A DNA stretch of 64,000 bases from Antilocapra americana (GCA_007570785.1 ML660201.1:50857953-50921952); one strand, 5' to 3'. Counted from the first letter of the stretch, positions 33,661-45,747 are shown. Numbers and translations are program-made. The notes: a model not told the origin generated them from the sequence alone.

Positions 33661-34279
33661 TATGAAGCTGAGGTGCGGTGCTGGTGGCGGGGAGGGGTGG
33701 GCGGACGGCCTGGGGGCTGTGCTGTTCCTGCTCTGGAAGGTGGATGTTCTGAGAGGGCTTGCTCACAGGGCTTCTGGGCTCTGGGCCTGGCCTCCCCTCT
33801 GCTCACAGCACTGGGTGAGGGCAGATGGACGTTCCAAAGAGAAGCAAGCCGGTGGCGGCTCCAGGGAACGGCACCCGCTGGTTCTTGGCTGTCTCAACTT
33901 GCAGCCACCTTCCCGGTGTTCCCGCACTGCCTAGCTCCCCTGCCCTTCCTGCCCAGCTCGCAGGGCTCCTCGTGGGCCCCAGGTCCTGGGCCAAGCAGGA
34001 TGGGGCCCTCCTTGGGGCTGTGCTATGCCCTTTACAGCTCAGCAGTTCTGAGGTCAGAGCCGATTCCACCCTCTCATCCTGGGACGACCTGGCCTAGTGA
34101 ATCCTGTGTCCTTGGGGTCTGGGCGGTCAGACCTCCAGACTGACTCACTGGTTGTTGGAAGGCTGCACACCACAGTCCCTGGTAAATCTCGGCCTGAGGG
34201 ATGGGTGATACTTGCCTCAGAGTGAAGAGGGCAGCTCTGCCATGGGCCAGTGTCCTTGGCATCTTGGCTCTCACTGTGG

Positions 34280-34430
34280 CATCTGTACAGGCATCAGACG
34301 ATCACATCCTCCAGACATAGGTGTCATTATTATCATTACCACTTTGGTGATGGGAAGCTGAGGCATCACGAGGGGAGCTGACTCACCCCAGGGCACACCA
34401 CGTCACTCTTGAGAAAGCGGGAGTCCAGTT
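34280..34430 (-). repeat. MIR SINE
   Basis: 'tcattattatcattaccac', 'gggaagctgaggcatcacgagg' and 'gggcacaccacgtcac' are diverged antisense MIR words. Confidence 0.5.
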
Positions 34431-35339
34431 TGGAGACTACGGGGACCAGTCAGTGCCTCTGAGTGAGGGAGGGAGGAGGGAAAGGCTGTGTTATGCTTGT
34501 TTATCTCTCTGCTTTGGAGGATCAGGACCTGGGACCTCTCTGACCCCTCAACCCCACCGCAGAGTTAGGAGACCACCCAGTTATGGGAGAGAAAGGAGTG
34601 CAGGCTAGGAGACCTGGTTCTGGCTTTACCTGCACCAGTAGGATGCTTTGGTTTGAGGTGATAGTGTACGAAAGTGGCTCCAGAATAAACAGGCAGAGAT
34701 ACACAGAACAGAGGAGAGTCCATAAATAGACCCAAATACATATGGGGATTTGGTATATATTAAAAGGTGACTTTGAAAATCACTGAAGAAAAGATGTTTG
34801 TTCAGCTGCTGAGTTGTGTCCGGCTCTTACAGACCCTGTGTTCTGCAGCACACCAGGCTTCCCTGTCCTTCAGTATCTCCTGGAGTTTGCTCAAACTCAT
34901 GTCCATTGAGTTGGTGATGCTATCTAACCGTCTTATCCTCTGTCCCCCCACTTCTCCTGCCTTAATCTTTCTCACCATCAGGGTCTTCTCCAATGAGTCA
35001 GCTCTTCACATCAGGTGGCCAAAGTATTGGAGCTTCAGCTTTAGCATCTGTCCTTCCAATGAACATTCAGAGTTGATTTCCTTTAGGATGGACTGGTGTG
35101 ATCTTCTTGCTGTCTAAGGGACTCTCAAGAGTCTTCTCCAGGACTGCAGTTCTCAGTGCTCAGCCTTCTTTATGGTCCAACTCTCACATCCATACATGAC
35201 TACTGGAAAAAACATTGCTTTGACTATATGGACCTTTGTTGGCAAAGTGATGTCTCTGCTTTTTAATACTCTGTTTAGGTTGGTCATAGGTTTTTTTTTC
35301 CAAGGAGCAAGCATCTTTTAATTTCATGGCTGCGGTCAC

Positions 35340-36300
35340 CATCTGCAGTGATTTTGGAGCCCAAGAAAATAAAATCGGTTAGTTTTTCTGCCTTTTCTCC
35401 ATCTATTTGCCATGAAGTGATGGGAATGGATGCCATGATCTTAGTTTTTTTAGTGTTGTGTTTTAAGTCAGCCCTTTACTCTCCTTTTTCACCCTCATCA
35501 AGAGGCTCTTTAGTTTCTCTTTGCCTTCTGCCATTAGAGTAGTATAATCTGCAGGTCTGAGACTGTTGATATTTCTCCTGGCAATCTTGATTCCAGTTTG
35601 TGAGTCCTCCAGCCCAGAATTTCATACGAGGTACTCAGCATAGTAGGTAAATATGCAAGGTGACAAAACATAGCCTTGATGTACTCCTTTCCCAATTTTG
35701 AACCAGTTCATTGTTTCATGTCCAGCTGGTTCTAACTGTTCCTTCTGGACATGCATGCAGGTTTCACAGGAGACAGGTAAGGTGGTCTTTATTCCCATCT
35801 CTTCAAGCATTTTCCACAGTTTGTTGTTCGCCTCACAATCAAAGGCTTTCACATAGTCAGTGAAGCAGAAGTAGATGTTTTTCTGGATTTCCCTTGCTTT
35901 CTCCATGATCCAACAGATGTTGGTAATTTGATCTCTGGTTCCTCTGCTTTTTTTTTTTATATCCAGCGTGTACATCTGAAAGTTCTTGGTTCACATACTA
36001 TGGAAGCCTAGCTTGAAGGATTTTGAACATTACCTTGCTAACATGTGAAATGAATGCAATTATACTGTAGTTTAGACATTCTTTGGCATTTCTCTTCTTT
36101 GGAATTAGACTGAAGACTGAACTTTTCCAATCCTGAGTTTTCCAAATTTGCTGGCATATTGAGTGCAGCACTTTAACAGCATCATCTTTTAGGATTTTAA
36201 ATAGCTCAGCTGTAATACCATCACCTCCACTAGTTTTGTTTGTAGTGATGCTTCCTAAGGTCCAGTCTAGTCACATTCCAGGACGTCTTGCTCTAGGTGA
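35340..36300 (-). pseudogene. BovB reverse transcriptase remnant
   Basis: Antisense translation gives an RTE-type reverse transcriptase fragment. Residues from about 35975 leftwards include 'QITNICWIMEKAREIQKNIY', a degraded 'DYVKAFDCE' (palm motif A, with the aspartate kept) and 'GKGVHQGYVLSP' (motif B). The catalytic motif C, normally YADD, reads PADY at 35544-35555, so the Tyr and the second Asp are lost. In life this enzyme primes reverse transcription at nicked genomic DNA. This copy cannot be active. Confidence 0.85.
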
Positions 36301-36364
36301 GTACCACACTATCATGGTTGTCTGGGGTCATTAAGGCCTCTTCCGAAGACCACTTTACCTTTTT

Positions 36365-37350
36365 TCATCTATTTTCCTTTGGGATGATTTTGTTCACCTC
36401 CTCCTGTATAATGTTATGAACCTCCATCCTTAGTTCTTCAGGCTCTCCCTCTACCAGATCTATTCCCTTGAATGTATTTATCACTTTCACTGTATAATTA
36501 TAAGAGGTTTGATTTAGGTCATACCTGAATGGCCTGGTGGTTTTCCCTACTTTCTTCAAGTTAAGCCTCAATTTTGTGATAAAGAATTTATGATCTGAGC
36601 CACAGTCAGCTCCCGTTTTTGTTTTTGCTGACTATATAGAGTCCATCTTTGGCTGCAAAGAATATAATCAATCTGATTTCGGTTATTGGCCATCTGGTGA
36701 TGTCCATGTGTAGAGTCGTCTCCTGTGTTGTTGAAAAAGGATGTTTGCCATGACCAGGGTGTTCTCTTGACAAAACTTTTTTAGCTTTTGCCCTGCTTCA
36801 TTTCGCACTCCAAGGCCAAACTTGCCTGTTCCTCCAGGCATCACTTGACTTTCTACTTTTGCATCCCAGCCCCCTATGATGAAAGGACATCTTTTTCTGT
36901 TTGTTTGTTTTAGTCCTAGAAGGTCTTGTAGGTCTTCATAGAACATTCAACTTCAGCTTCTTCAACATTACTGGTTGGGACATTGACTAGGATTAATGTG
37001 ATACTGAATGGTTTACCTTGGAAATGAGCAGAGATCCTTCTGTCATTTTTGAGACTGCACCCAAGTATTGCATTTCAGACTCTTTTGTTAATTATGAGGG
37101 CTACTCCATTTCTTCTAAGAAATTCTTGACCACGATAGTAGATAGAATGGTCATCTGAATTAAATTTGCCCATTCCCATCTATTTTAGTTCACTGATTCC
37201 TAAAACATCGTTGTTCACTCTTGCCATTTCCTGCTTGAGCATGTCCAGTTTACTTTGATTTATGGACCTAACATTCAAAGTTCCTATGCAATATTGCTCT
37301 TTACAGCATCAGACTTCACTTTCACCACCAGACACATCCACAGCTGAGTA
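36365..37350 (-). pseudogene. BovB endonuclease remnant
   Basis: A fragment at 36683-36946 keeps 'FYEDLQDLLGL' and 'FGLGVRNEAGQ', typical of the RTE apurinic/apyrimidinic-type endonuclease. The active-site GDWN-type motif has become GGWD (about 36861-36873), removing the usual Asp and Asn. A second fragment at 36365-36571 ('RLNLKKVGKTTRPFRYDLNQ') belongs to the region between endonuclease and RT. Frames between the two are interrupted. Confidence 0.82.
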
Positions 37351-37934
37351 TCATTCTGCTTTGGTCCAGCTCTCTTTCTGGAGCTATTTCTCCATTCTTC
37401 CCCAGTAGCATATTGGACACTTAGCATCCCTGGAGGTTTCATCTTCTGGTGTCATATCATTTTGCCTTTTCTTACTGCTCATGGGATTCTTGAAGCAAGA
37501 ATACTGGAGTGGTTTGCATTTCCCTTCCCCAGTGGACTGCATTTTGTCAGAACTCTCCCCATGACCTGTCCACCTTGGGTGGCCCTGCACGGCATGGCTC
37601 CTAGCTTCATGGAGTTACGCAAGCCCATTAGTCATAACAAGGCTGTAATACATGTGATCCTTTTGGTTAGCTCTCTGTAATTGTGGTTTTGTTCTGGAGG
37701 CTGTTGGATTGTAGTTCTTCTTCTGTCTGCCCTCTGATGGATGAGGTTAAGACTCTTGTGCAAGCTTCCTGATGGGAGGGACTGGCTGTGGGGAACACTG
37801 GATTTGCTCTGGTGGGCAGAGCCACGTTCAGTAAATCTTTAATCGCTTGCTGATGGGTGGGGCTCTGCTCTCTTCCTGTTGTTTGGCCTGAGGCCACCTA
37901 GTCCTGGAGTCTACAGGCCGTATGGTAGGGCTAA

Positions 37935-38035
37935 TCAGCTCAGTTCAGTCACTCACGCCGGGCCTCCCTGTCCATCACCATCTCCCAGAGTTTACTCAAA
38001 CTCATATCATCTAGTCGGTGATGCCATCCAGCCTA
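37935..38035 (-). repeat. Nested BovB 3'-end fragment
   Basis: 'cagctcagttcagtcactcac...gtccatcaccatctcccag' through 'cggtgatgccatccag' is BovB 3' UTR sequence, yet it sits inside the 5' UTR of the larger BovB. CTAAT on both sides (about 37929 and 38033) could be its target duplication. Confidence 0.7.
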
Positions 38036-39217
38036 ATGGTGACCTCCAAAAGGACTTATGTCCACAGGTGCCTCCCAGGACGGCTGCTGTTCCCGTGGAA
38101 GGCCACCATTGACCCATGCCTCTGCAGAAGACCATGAGACACTCACAGTCAGGCCTGGCTCAGTCTCCTGTGGGGGTCACTGCTCCTTTCCCATGTGTCA
38201 TGATGTGCACAAGGCTTTGTTTGTACCCCCAAGAGTCTCTGTTTCCCCCAGTCCTATGCAGGTTCTGTAGGCAAATTTTCATTGGCCCTCAAAGTACAGT
38301 TCCCTCGAGATTCCCAGATCTCTGGGGATTCCCAGGGTGTCTGGCACTGCTACGTAATTGAATTGGCTTCACTCGGTCAGGCCACTTGCCGCCCATCAGC
38401 ACAGCTGCTGGGCTGGGGTAAAAAGATAAATTACTCAATAAATGGAATTGGAACAATTGAAGAAACACCTGGAAAATATTAAGTTGGACTGCAGCTTGCT
38501 CCTTTTACCAGAATTAATTCCAGATGACTCAGCATGTAAGATTTCTTAAAGCTTATATACAACTGCTGCTGCTGCTACTTGAAGAAATAAGAGATTTTTA
38601 AAATAACCCCAAGGTGGAGAAGGTCTTCCTAGGTATAATACATAATTTAAAATGTACCGAAAATTTTGATACATTCTAATACCTAAAAATTTTAAATGTC
38701 TTCATCCCAATACTATTAGCAAAGTCAAAAGACAAATGAGTTATTTGGGAAAAATAATGACAAGCATAAATCCTAGGACGCAGCTAATTTTCTTAATATA
38801 TAAAGAGCTCCTACCAACCAACAATAATAAATCCAACCTCATAAGGAAAAATGGTCAAAGTGAAAAGGAAATACAAATGGTGTTTAAACCTGGGAAATTA
38901 TGCTCAACTTCCCTTATTATAAGTGTAAATTAAACTACAATGAGGAACCATTATAACATATTAGATTGGCAAACATTTTAAAGTTAGACAAGACACTCTA
39001 TTGTCAAGTTTGTGCAGAATCAGATACCCTCATAAATTGTGAATGTTGTACAAATACTTATAGCCTTCAGGGAGATTACTTTGGATCTTTAGAAAAAAAT
39101 TTAAATGCACAAATCCTTTGGCCCAGCAATTCTGCTTGCAGAAATCCATCCTACAGATAAACTTGTGCATATGTGAACCAATGATCGTCTGAGTCAGAAG
39201 TGACAGAAGCTTGGAAA

Positions 39218-39434
39218 AAGTGAAAATGAAAATGTTAGTTGCTCGGTCATGTCTGACCCTTTGCAACCCCGTGGACTGTAGCCCACAAGACTCCTCTGTC
39301 CATAGAATTCTCCAGGCAAGAATACTGGAGTAGGTACCATTCCCTTCTCCAGGGGATCTTCTCAACCCAGGGATCAAACCTGGGTCTCCTGCATTGCAGG
39401 CACATTCTTTACCATTTGACGCCAGGGGAGCCCA
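39218..39434 (-). repeat. Bov-tA SINE with 15-bp target duplication
   Basis: Perfect 15-bp direct repeats (ACAGAAGCTTGGAAA at 39203-39217 and 39435-39449) frame a complete SINE within the old L1. The perfect match suggests a fairly recent insertion. Confidence 0.95.
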
Positions 39435-40729
39435 ACAGAAGCTTGGAAAGAACCATAAATATCCACCTCTAGGGCACTGGCTAAATAAATGGTCATCTCT
39501 CCATATATGGCTTACTATGTATGGGAAGCAATGAAGCCAGCCTGTATAAACTGATAATAGAATGCTTCCCAGAAGCAATTTTTTTCAAAAGAAAGAAAGG
39601 AAAGGGTGGGTAAGAGGCAACAAAAAAGAAAGAAAGGAAGGAAGGAGAAGGCCAAGAGCATGAAATACATATGCCAGTGTGCACTTAGCCTGGCCCTGCA
39701 AGGGCACACAGGGAATAAGTGCTTCTGGGAATAAGTGCTGAGTGGCTGGCGGGACAGGGCTTGGTTTTTACTCTATTTTCCTTAGTATCACTTTTTTCTA
39801 ACCCTGTGCATAAATCTATTGTATGTCCAAACAAATAATAAACCAAGCAGCACAGAAACACTTGCCACATAAGAAGGGCTTAATATATCCCTTCCCTTCC
39901 CCCTCACTGCACCTGAGTCCCCTCTTCTGCTCAAGTGGAATCCTGAACCCCAGCACTGCCTCCTCCCTGGGCCATTGTGAAGGTCAGCGCAACCATCCAA
40001 AGGGAACCTGCTTGGAAAGGTGTCTGGTGATACAACAGCAGTAGTAATGGTAATGATGTTGTTGTTCTTTAAGGTTTCTCCGGGCATCCCACAGACCCAG
40101 TCTGCTTCTCTTGATGACTGAAATTCTTCCTCTCTGTGCTTCCATTTTGTCATCTGTAAAATGTGCCTGTCTGGGTCTCACGTGGGTGATTCCTAATCCT
40201 GGAGGTCTGGAAGCCTTCCTCCTCTTTCTGATGGGAGCAGCCTATTTCTTCCTTCCTCCTCCCCAACCGTTTACTGGAGGCCCCTCAGGTCTATGCAATT
40301 CCAGACTGTCCTTCTTGCCAAGCCTTGCAGAAATATGGCGTGGGGATGGAAGGGACCCAAAGACCTGGAATAGCCCACCCTCAAGGTCATTACTGTGAGC
40401 TCTGCTTGCTACTGATGACAAACTGTCTTTTTTCTCTGCTGACTGCAGCGCCAGCAGATTTATTTAAGTGAATCAAAAGAGGTTCGTCTCCTGTGACACA
40501 CATAAGGACGTTTTTAAAAGGAATACAGAGGGAAACCTAAGAAACTGAGAGGACACATTTGGAAAGACAACTGAAAATATATCTTTCAAGTATTTTTTCT
40601 TTTAATCACAAAGCGTTATGCAACAGAATTACAAAACATTTGAAACGTAGAAGCAAAAAAAAAAAAATGTCTTCAGAGATCCCAACCCTTGAACACAACT
40701 CCTATTATAATTGGTGTTTTTATGTGGTT

Positions 40730-40960
40730 ATTAACATTGAACATGGTATACATTTAGTTTTATAGCTGTTCTTTTTCATTTAACATATGTCATGAGTGTT
40801 TTCCCACAATGCTAAATAGCCTCACATTATAATAACTGCATAATATTCCATCAACTACTTGTGCCTTTGTTGACTTAACATTTTCATGTTACTGGACATT
40901 TTGATTTCATCTCATTTTTTACTATTTTACAAATACACGATGCAAAGTTTTCCTGCATAT
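40730..40960 (-). repeat. Old L1 3' UTR-like fragment
   Basis: 'tttcatttaacatatgtcatg', 'ttttcccacaatgctaaatag' and 'aataactgcataatattccatc' match the antisense end of old L1 types. The preceding 39850-40730 is mostly unassigned and includes an A-run at 40655-40667. Confidence 0.5.
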
Positions 40961-41189
40961 AATATAGGAAGTGGTTCTTTGAAAAAGCATTAGGACAACT
41001 CAGAAAAGAAATACAAAAGGCCAGGAAACATTTGGGGGGAAAATAGCTCAAACTTCACTGGTAAAATTAGGATCACCATGAAATATCACTTAACTTCATC
41101 AAATTAACATTCAGTTTTTAAAATGACAGTATGCAATGTCATTAAGAATATAATGAAAGCCTAAGTAATATAGCTTTTATGAAAAGCAG

Positions 41190-41950
41190 TTAAGTATATA
41201 TATCAACATTAAAAATGTTAATGCCTTTAGATGCTAGGATTCCACTTGTGGAAATTTATCCTAAATAAATAATCAGATACATGAACAGATATTTATATAG
41301 AAGAATGTTCATTGCAATTCCTTTTATTAATATATATTTTAAAAATTAGAAACTCCTTCAAATGTTCAGGTGTAAGTTAAATGTATAAATTATGGTAAAT
41401 CTGTATTATAGAATTTTTATATAGCTATTAAAAGTCATGTTTTTGCAGAATATATAATGACACAGTGTCATGTTAAGTAAAAAATGATGCAAAGTCAAAC
41501 AGCCAAAATGGTGTCCCCCTAATTTTAGAAGAGATTCATGTTACACATTTTATTTATATACTGTTACGTATTACCCCGTCAGGCTCCTCTTTCCATGGGA
41601 TTCTCCAAGCAGAAACACTGGAGCAGGTTGCCGTTTCCTTCTCCAGGAGATCTTCCCGACCCAGGGATTGAACCCACGTCTCTTAAGTCTCCTGCATTGG
41701 CAGGCGGGTTCTTTACCATTAGTGCCACCTGGAAAGCATATGCATACATACACACATAAATAAATATATACCCACGTATAATATTATTTACATAATTTAT
41801 GCATAGATATAAGGCTGGTAGGAAATATACTAAAATGTACATCAAAATGTTAACTTTGGGGGATGGTATTAGGAATAATTAAGGAATATACATGCTTTCA
41901 TCTTTTTGTAGCAGTACTTTTCTTATTAGAGTAAAACAATGCATGTGTTT
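41190..41950 (+). repeat. Old L1 3' end split by Bov-tA
   Basis: Sense L1: 'ctaggattccacttgtgg', 'acatgaacagatatttatatag', 'tagctattaaaagtcatg'. After the SINE, 'ggaaatatactaaaatgtac' and 'gttaactttgggggatggtatt' continue the same element. Confidence 0.65.
41573..41738 (-). repeat. Bov-tA SINE, tail-truncated
   Basis: Starts inside the body at 'accccgtcaggctcctc' and ends at the head with 'gtgccacctggaaagc'. Confidence 0.88.
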
Positions 41951-42759
41951 TTTTTTTAAAGCCTGATCATATGAAAAATAATCAGGTCAAATAGGATCGT
42001 ATCATCTTATAGTCTCATAAAGTCCTCTCACTGACATCTATTAGGAGTTGCAAATGGGTGGGCCATGGGCTTCAGCCAGGCAACAGATGAAGTTGATTTG
42101 GTTGATCTGCTCACATTTCATATATTATTTTATCTTTCCTGCTTCTCTTGAAAAAAAATATTCAAGAGATTTGGCCAACACCGGCCTGCGTCCCCAGTTG
42201 GCGAGCATGACGGGAGCTGAGAGGCAGCTGGCCCCTTTGGTCGGAGCATGAGTGTGAGCTGTCCACAGCCCCCGGTCACCGGCCTCCACCCTCCCTGTTG
42301 TCTACGCCTGGCCTGCTGGCTTGGACAGCCTGACCCCTGCTCACCCCACTCCTCTGCTTGGAGAGCAAGGTCATGGCTTAGTCACCTACCTGTCCCCCAG
42401 CCCTCCTCCCAGCCTGCGCTGCATGCTTGTTGAAGGAGTTTATGGGTAAATAAAGGGAGGCCCTGAGAGGAGCATCCAGTCCAAGTGATGTGGCGGCAGA
42501 GCCAGGACCAGAGCAGATCTGTGGGTCCAGAAGGGAGCCCAGCGATGGGCCATTCCTTCCCTGGGAAAGGATCTTTCCTGAGCTCTGCTTTCTCTCCCCA
42601 GAATGGGGGGGTGAGGTGCAGTCAACAGCAGCTCTCAGGAATTTGCTTGTGTAGATGCATCCACATGTTGTCCTGACTCACAATAATTTCAGTGAATGCA
42701 GGGAGAAGGACTTTGCAGAATGCCAGCATCTGGGAAGAAGAGAAAACATGGGCGGAACT
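41951..42759. other. Unassigned non-coding DNA
   Basis: No repeat or exon recognised after a T-run at about 41949-41958. Confidence 0.35.
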
Positions 42760-43263
42760 TTGTTGTTCGGTCACTCAGTCGTGTCTGACTCCTTCTGACC
42801 CCATGGACTGCAGCATGCCAGGCTTCCCTGTCCTTCACCGTCTCCCAGAGTTTGCTCAAACTCATCTCCACTGACTCAGTGATACCATCCCACCATCTCA
42901 TCCTCTGTCACCCACTTCTCCTCTTGCCCTCAATCTTTCCTGGCATCAGGGTCTTCTTCAATGAGTTGGGTCTTCACATCAGGTGGCCCAAGTATTGGAA
43001 CTTCAGCTTCGGCATCAGTCTTTCCAGTGAATGTTCAGGGTTGATTTCTTTAGGATTGACTGGTTTGATCTTCTTGCTGTCCAAGGGACTCTCAGAGCCT
43101 TCTCCAGCACCACAGTTCGAAAGCATCAGTCTTCAACACTCAGCCTTCTTTCTGGTCCAACTCTCGCATCCGTACACGACTACTGGGAAAACCATAGCTT
43201 GGACTAAATGGACCTTTGTCAGCAAAGTGATGTCTCTGCTTTTTAATACACTGTTTAGGTTTT
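42760..43263 (-). repeat. BovB LINE 3' end
   Basis: About 500 bp, 'ttgttgttcggtcactcagtc' to 'ttttaatacactgtttagg', covering the 3' UTR and the last part of ORF2. Confidence 0.92.
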
Positions 43264-43799
43264 GGAGGAACATTAACCTACCCTTGACTTGTTTGAGGTC
43301 CATGGGCAAGCCACAGTGCCTCCTTGCACTGACTTCCATGCCAGGAACCACCTACCTGCCCCCATGTGACTTAAGGTTCCTGAGGGTGGGAAGTATTAAG
43401 AAGTGCCAGTAAGTTGTTATCTTTTCCTTATCAGTCCCATTCCCAGTTTTGTTTCTTCCTCCTCCCCAGCCTAAACATGACCTGGGATTTTCTCTTAAGT
43501 CAAAGGGTATTGGCCAACTTCCTCACAATGAGCATTATTTATAAAACTTCTGAAATACTAGTCTCAGTGATAAACTGCATGATGAAAATGACAAACATCT
43601 GATTAAAGTGGAAAGAAAAAGAGAGAACATTCTTTCAGTTAGCAAATTATTACATTGTCAGAGACGGCTTCTTTTTGACTCGTGTCTTACTTTCGCTAAT
43701 AACATGGGGCTAACCATTGTGGGAGAAGTAAAGGTCAACAACATTTGGCTCTGTATTGCATAAAGTTTGACTCCATGTCATCTAATATTCCATGCACTC
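43264..43799. other. Unassigned non-coding DNA
   Basis: Nothing recognised. Confidence 0.35.
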
Positions 43800-44097
43800 C
43801 CTTACATTTCCCAGGCCCTGGCAGCCAATCAGGGCCAGTAACTAGTGCAGGGTGGCCAAGTCCGTAGCATTTCATTGGCTACTGGCCCTCGCATCCCATG
43901 TGGTGTTAATCAGCTGTGTATCAGATGACAGAGCCTCTTCATCCTGCCTCCGGGAGTCACCACATGGAACAGAATCCCCTGCTGACCAGGACTGACCATT
44001 TAGCATGAGGAAGACATTAACTTTTGCTTCGTTATACCTCTGAGATTTGGGTGTGCTTGTTCTTTGCAGCATAACCTAGCCTAGGCTGACTAATACA
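43800..44097 (+). repeat. MLT1-type (MaLR) LTR
   Basis: The right end is diagnostic: 'cctctgagatttgggtgtg', then 'gcagcataacctagcctagg' and a terminal 'ctaataca'. The left boundary is approximate. It holds a CCAAT box on each strand (about 43823 and 43873). An ancient mammalian LTR with no coding part. Confidence 0.68.
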
Positions 44098-44114
44098 GTC
44101 CCAGCCCTCAGTAA

Positions 44115-44330
44115 TAAGAGCTACTGTTTACTGAGTGCCTGCTATATCCCCAGGGACTTAACTTGTTTTGTTTCATTTAATCCTCACTGCTGTCCTTTAA
44201 GAAAGCTGTTACCATGTCCCTTTCCCAGACAAGGAAGCATCCAGAGAGTCTTGCCCAGTGTTAAACAGCTAGTAAGTTGCAGGATCATGATTCAGTCTCA
44301 GGTCTGTCTGACTTCAAGGTTGCTGTTTCC
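44115..44330 (-). repeat. MIR SINE
   Basis: 'gagctactgtttactgagtgcctgc', 'catttaatcctcactgctg', 'ttaaacagctagtaagttgc' in antisense MIR order. Confidence 0.8.
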
Positions 44331-44939
44331 TCCTAAATTAGTTGGAAGTTCAAGAGAGCTTAGACAAGAAAATATACTCTGCAAGGGGAAGGTTGGAGTT
44401 TGGGCTCGTGGGACAAAGGCGAGGTCCTTAGTTGCTGATGAGAAGGAGCATCCAGGCTCAAGGTCCCCTATCAGAATGCCGATGTCTGGGAGACAGAAAT
44501 GCCATTTTAAATGTTGTTTATGTGTTGCATGTGTACACACCATTAATATCTGTCAGGCACATCGCTAGTGTTTTGCTCCCACCAGTAAGAAGAATTCCTA
44601 ATATAAGCCATTCTGTTTCAAGAGTATTTTAACCCAGAAACAGGGTCAACATTGTAAAACTCTAGGATAGGAAGGGACCGCCTCTGAGATGCCCTCACTT
44701 TCGGATGGAGGAGGGCACAGCCCAGAGATGGGAAGTGTCCTGATTCAGATCTCATGGTGCATTCTCGGTGGTCCTCACAGCCATACCACACACACTGGGC
44801 TTTGGGCAGGAGCCCACAGAAGGAAACGTATTTGCTCCTAACATCCTAAAGCATCCTGAAGGCGTGACCGCCTTGGACTCATCTGCCTGTCCCAGTCTGT
44901 TCATGAACACCTTTGCCAAAAACCAAGTATTTCCCCATC

Positions 44940-45125
44940 AGTTACCTCTTCTGACCTTCACAGGAGCCCTCGGAGGGAGCAGAGCAGGCCTCGTCCCCCT
45001 TGCACAGATGAGGAAGAACCCATTGAGTCTCAGCGGGGTGAAGTAAATTGTCCCAGGTCACACCACCCTGTGTACCTGCAACCCAGATGGCTTTATTCTC
45101 AGATAAAACTATGATCCTTCCAGAT
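44940..45125 (-). repeat. MIR SINE
   Basis: 'ttgcacagatgaggaagaacc', 'gggtgaagtaaattgtcccaggtcacacc'. Confidence 0.65.
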
Positions 45126-45129
45126 TCAG

Positions 45130-45310
45130 GAGACGGGCTCTTGCCATTGACCAGCCTGGTGGTGACGGGCGCAGCTCTGCACTCATAATCCAGTCATTCA
45201 ACCCTTCTGAGACTCGATCTCTTCAGCTGTAAAATGGGAAGGTAATAGTACCCCACGAAAAAGTCAGCTAATATGTACGATGGTCTTAAAATAGCACTGG
45301 GGCCACAGGG
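45130..45310 (+). repeat. MIR SINE
   Basis: 'gagactcgatctcttcagctg', 'taaaatgggaaggtaatagtacc' after a diverged head. Confidence 0.62.
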
Positions 45311-45537
45311 CTCCGTCCACATCGCCAGGACCCTAAGGGGACCCTGGGCAGCAGTAGATGGATTGTGGGCAATTCCCAGGGACCTCAGTGGTCCCAGATG
45401 TGTAACAGCTTGTTGTTTTGCTGAAACAGAAGTTAACTACTTAGATGGAATGATATCATGGCGATAATTTAAACACATGTGCACCCCTTTGTGAAAAATG
45501 GCCACTAAGGGAATGAGAATAGTGAGTTACCCGTGTA

Positions 45538-45747
45538 ACTCCCCTGGTGGCTCAGACGGTAAAGTGTCCGCCTGCAGTGCGGGAGACCCGGGTTCAACCC
45601 CTGGGTCGGGAAGATCTCCTGGAGAAGGAAATGGCAACCCACTCCAGTATCCTTGCCTGGAAAATCCCATGGACGGTGGAACCTGGTAGGCTACAGTCTA
45701 TAGGGTCACAAAGAGTCAGACACGATGGAGCAACTTCACTTTCTTTC
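45538..45747 (+). repeat. Bov-tA SINE, close to family consensus
   Basis: The head keeps A-box-like 'ggtggctcagacgg' and B-box-like 'gggttcaacccc'. The body is nearly intact, ending 'gagcaacttcactttctttc'. Probably the youngest-looking Bov-tA here. Confidence 0.93.

Larger units (their letters stand above)
34796..38420 (-). mobile_element. BovB (RTE) LINE, nearly full length
   Basis: An antisense element of about 3.6 kb. From left to right: 3' UTR; the RT-encoding region (35340-36300); a thumb/linker part; the apurinic-type endonuclease region (36365-37350); and a 5' UTR (about 37680-38400, including 'gaggttaagactcttgtgcaagcttcctgatggg'). AAAAGAT at 34789-34795 and 38421-38427 are the probable target duplication. 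The ORF is destroyed by stops, frameshifts and an internal deletion near 36340-36365. It is far longer than the other BovB pieces here (100-535 bp), so it is the one copy that shows the element's layout. Confidence 0.88.
34665..39850 (+). repeat. Old L1, split by BovB and Bov-tA
   Basis: The L1 ORF2 text 'cccaaatacatatggggatttgg...aatcactgaagaaaagatg' stops at 34795. It resumes at 38421 with 'aaaagataaattactcaataaatgg', the expected continuation. It then runs through 'aaaccattataacatattagattgg' and 'ttggcccagcaattctgc' to a 3' tail at about 39560-39850. The intervening BovB (3.6 kb) and a SINE at 39218 are later insertions. All frames are broken. Confidence 0.8.

Noticed and set aside
33550..34143. 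197-codon frame
   Set aside because: Starts inside a MIR core, with overlapping frames on both strands and no recognisable domain.
43832..43888. GGGCCAGTA / TACTGGCCC inverted pair
   Set aside because: Nine-bp arms within an MLT1-type LTR; the neighbouring CCAAT boxes are not symmetrical, so it is not a real palindrome.
45545..45600. tRNA-like A and B boxes
   Set aside because: They belong to the head of a Bov-tA SINE, which cannot form a full tRNA cloverleaf.
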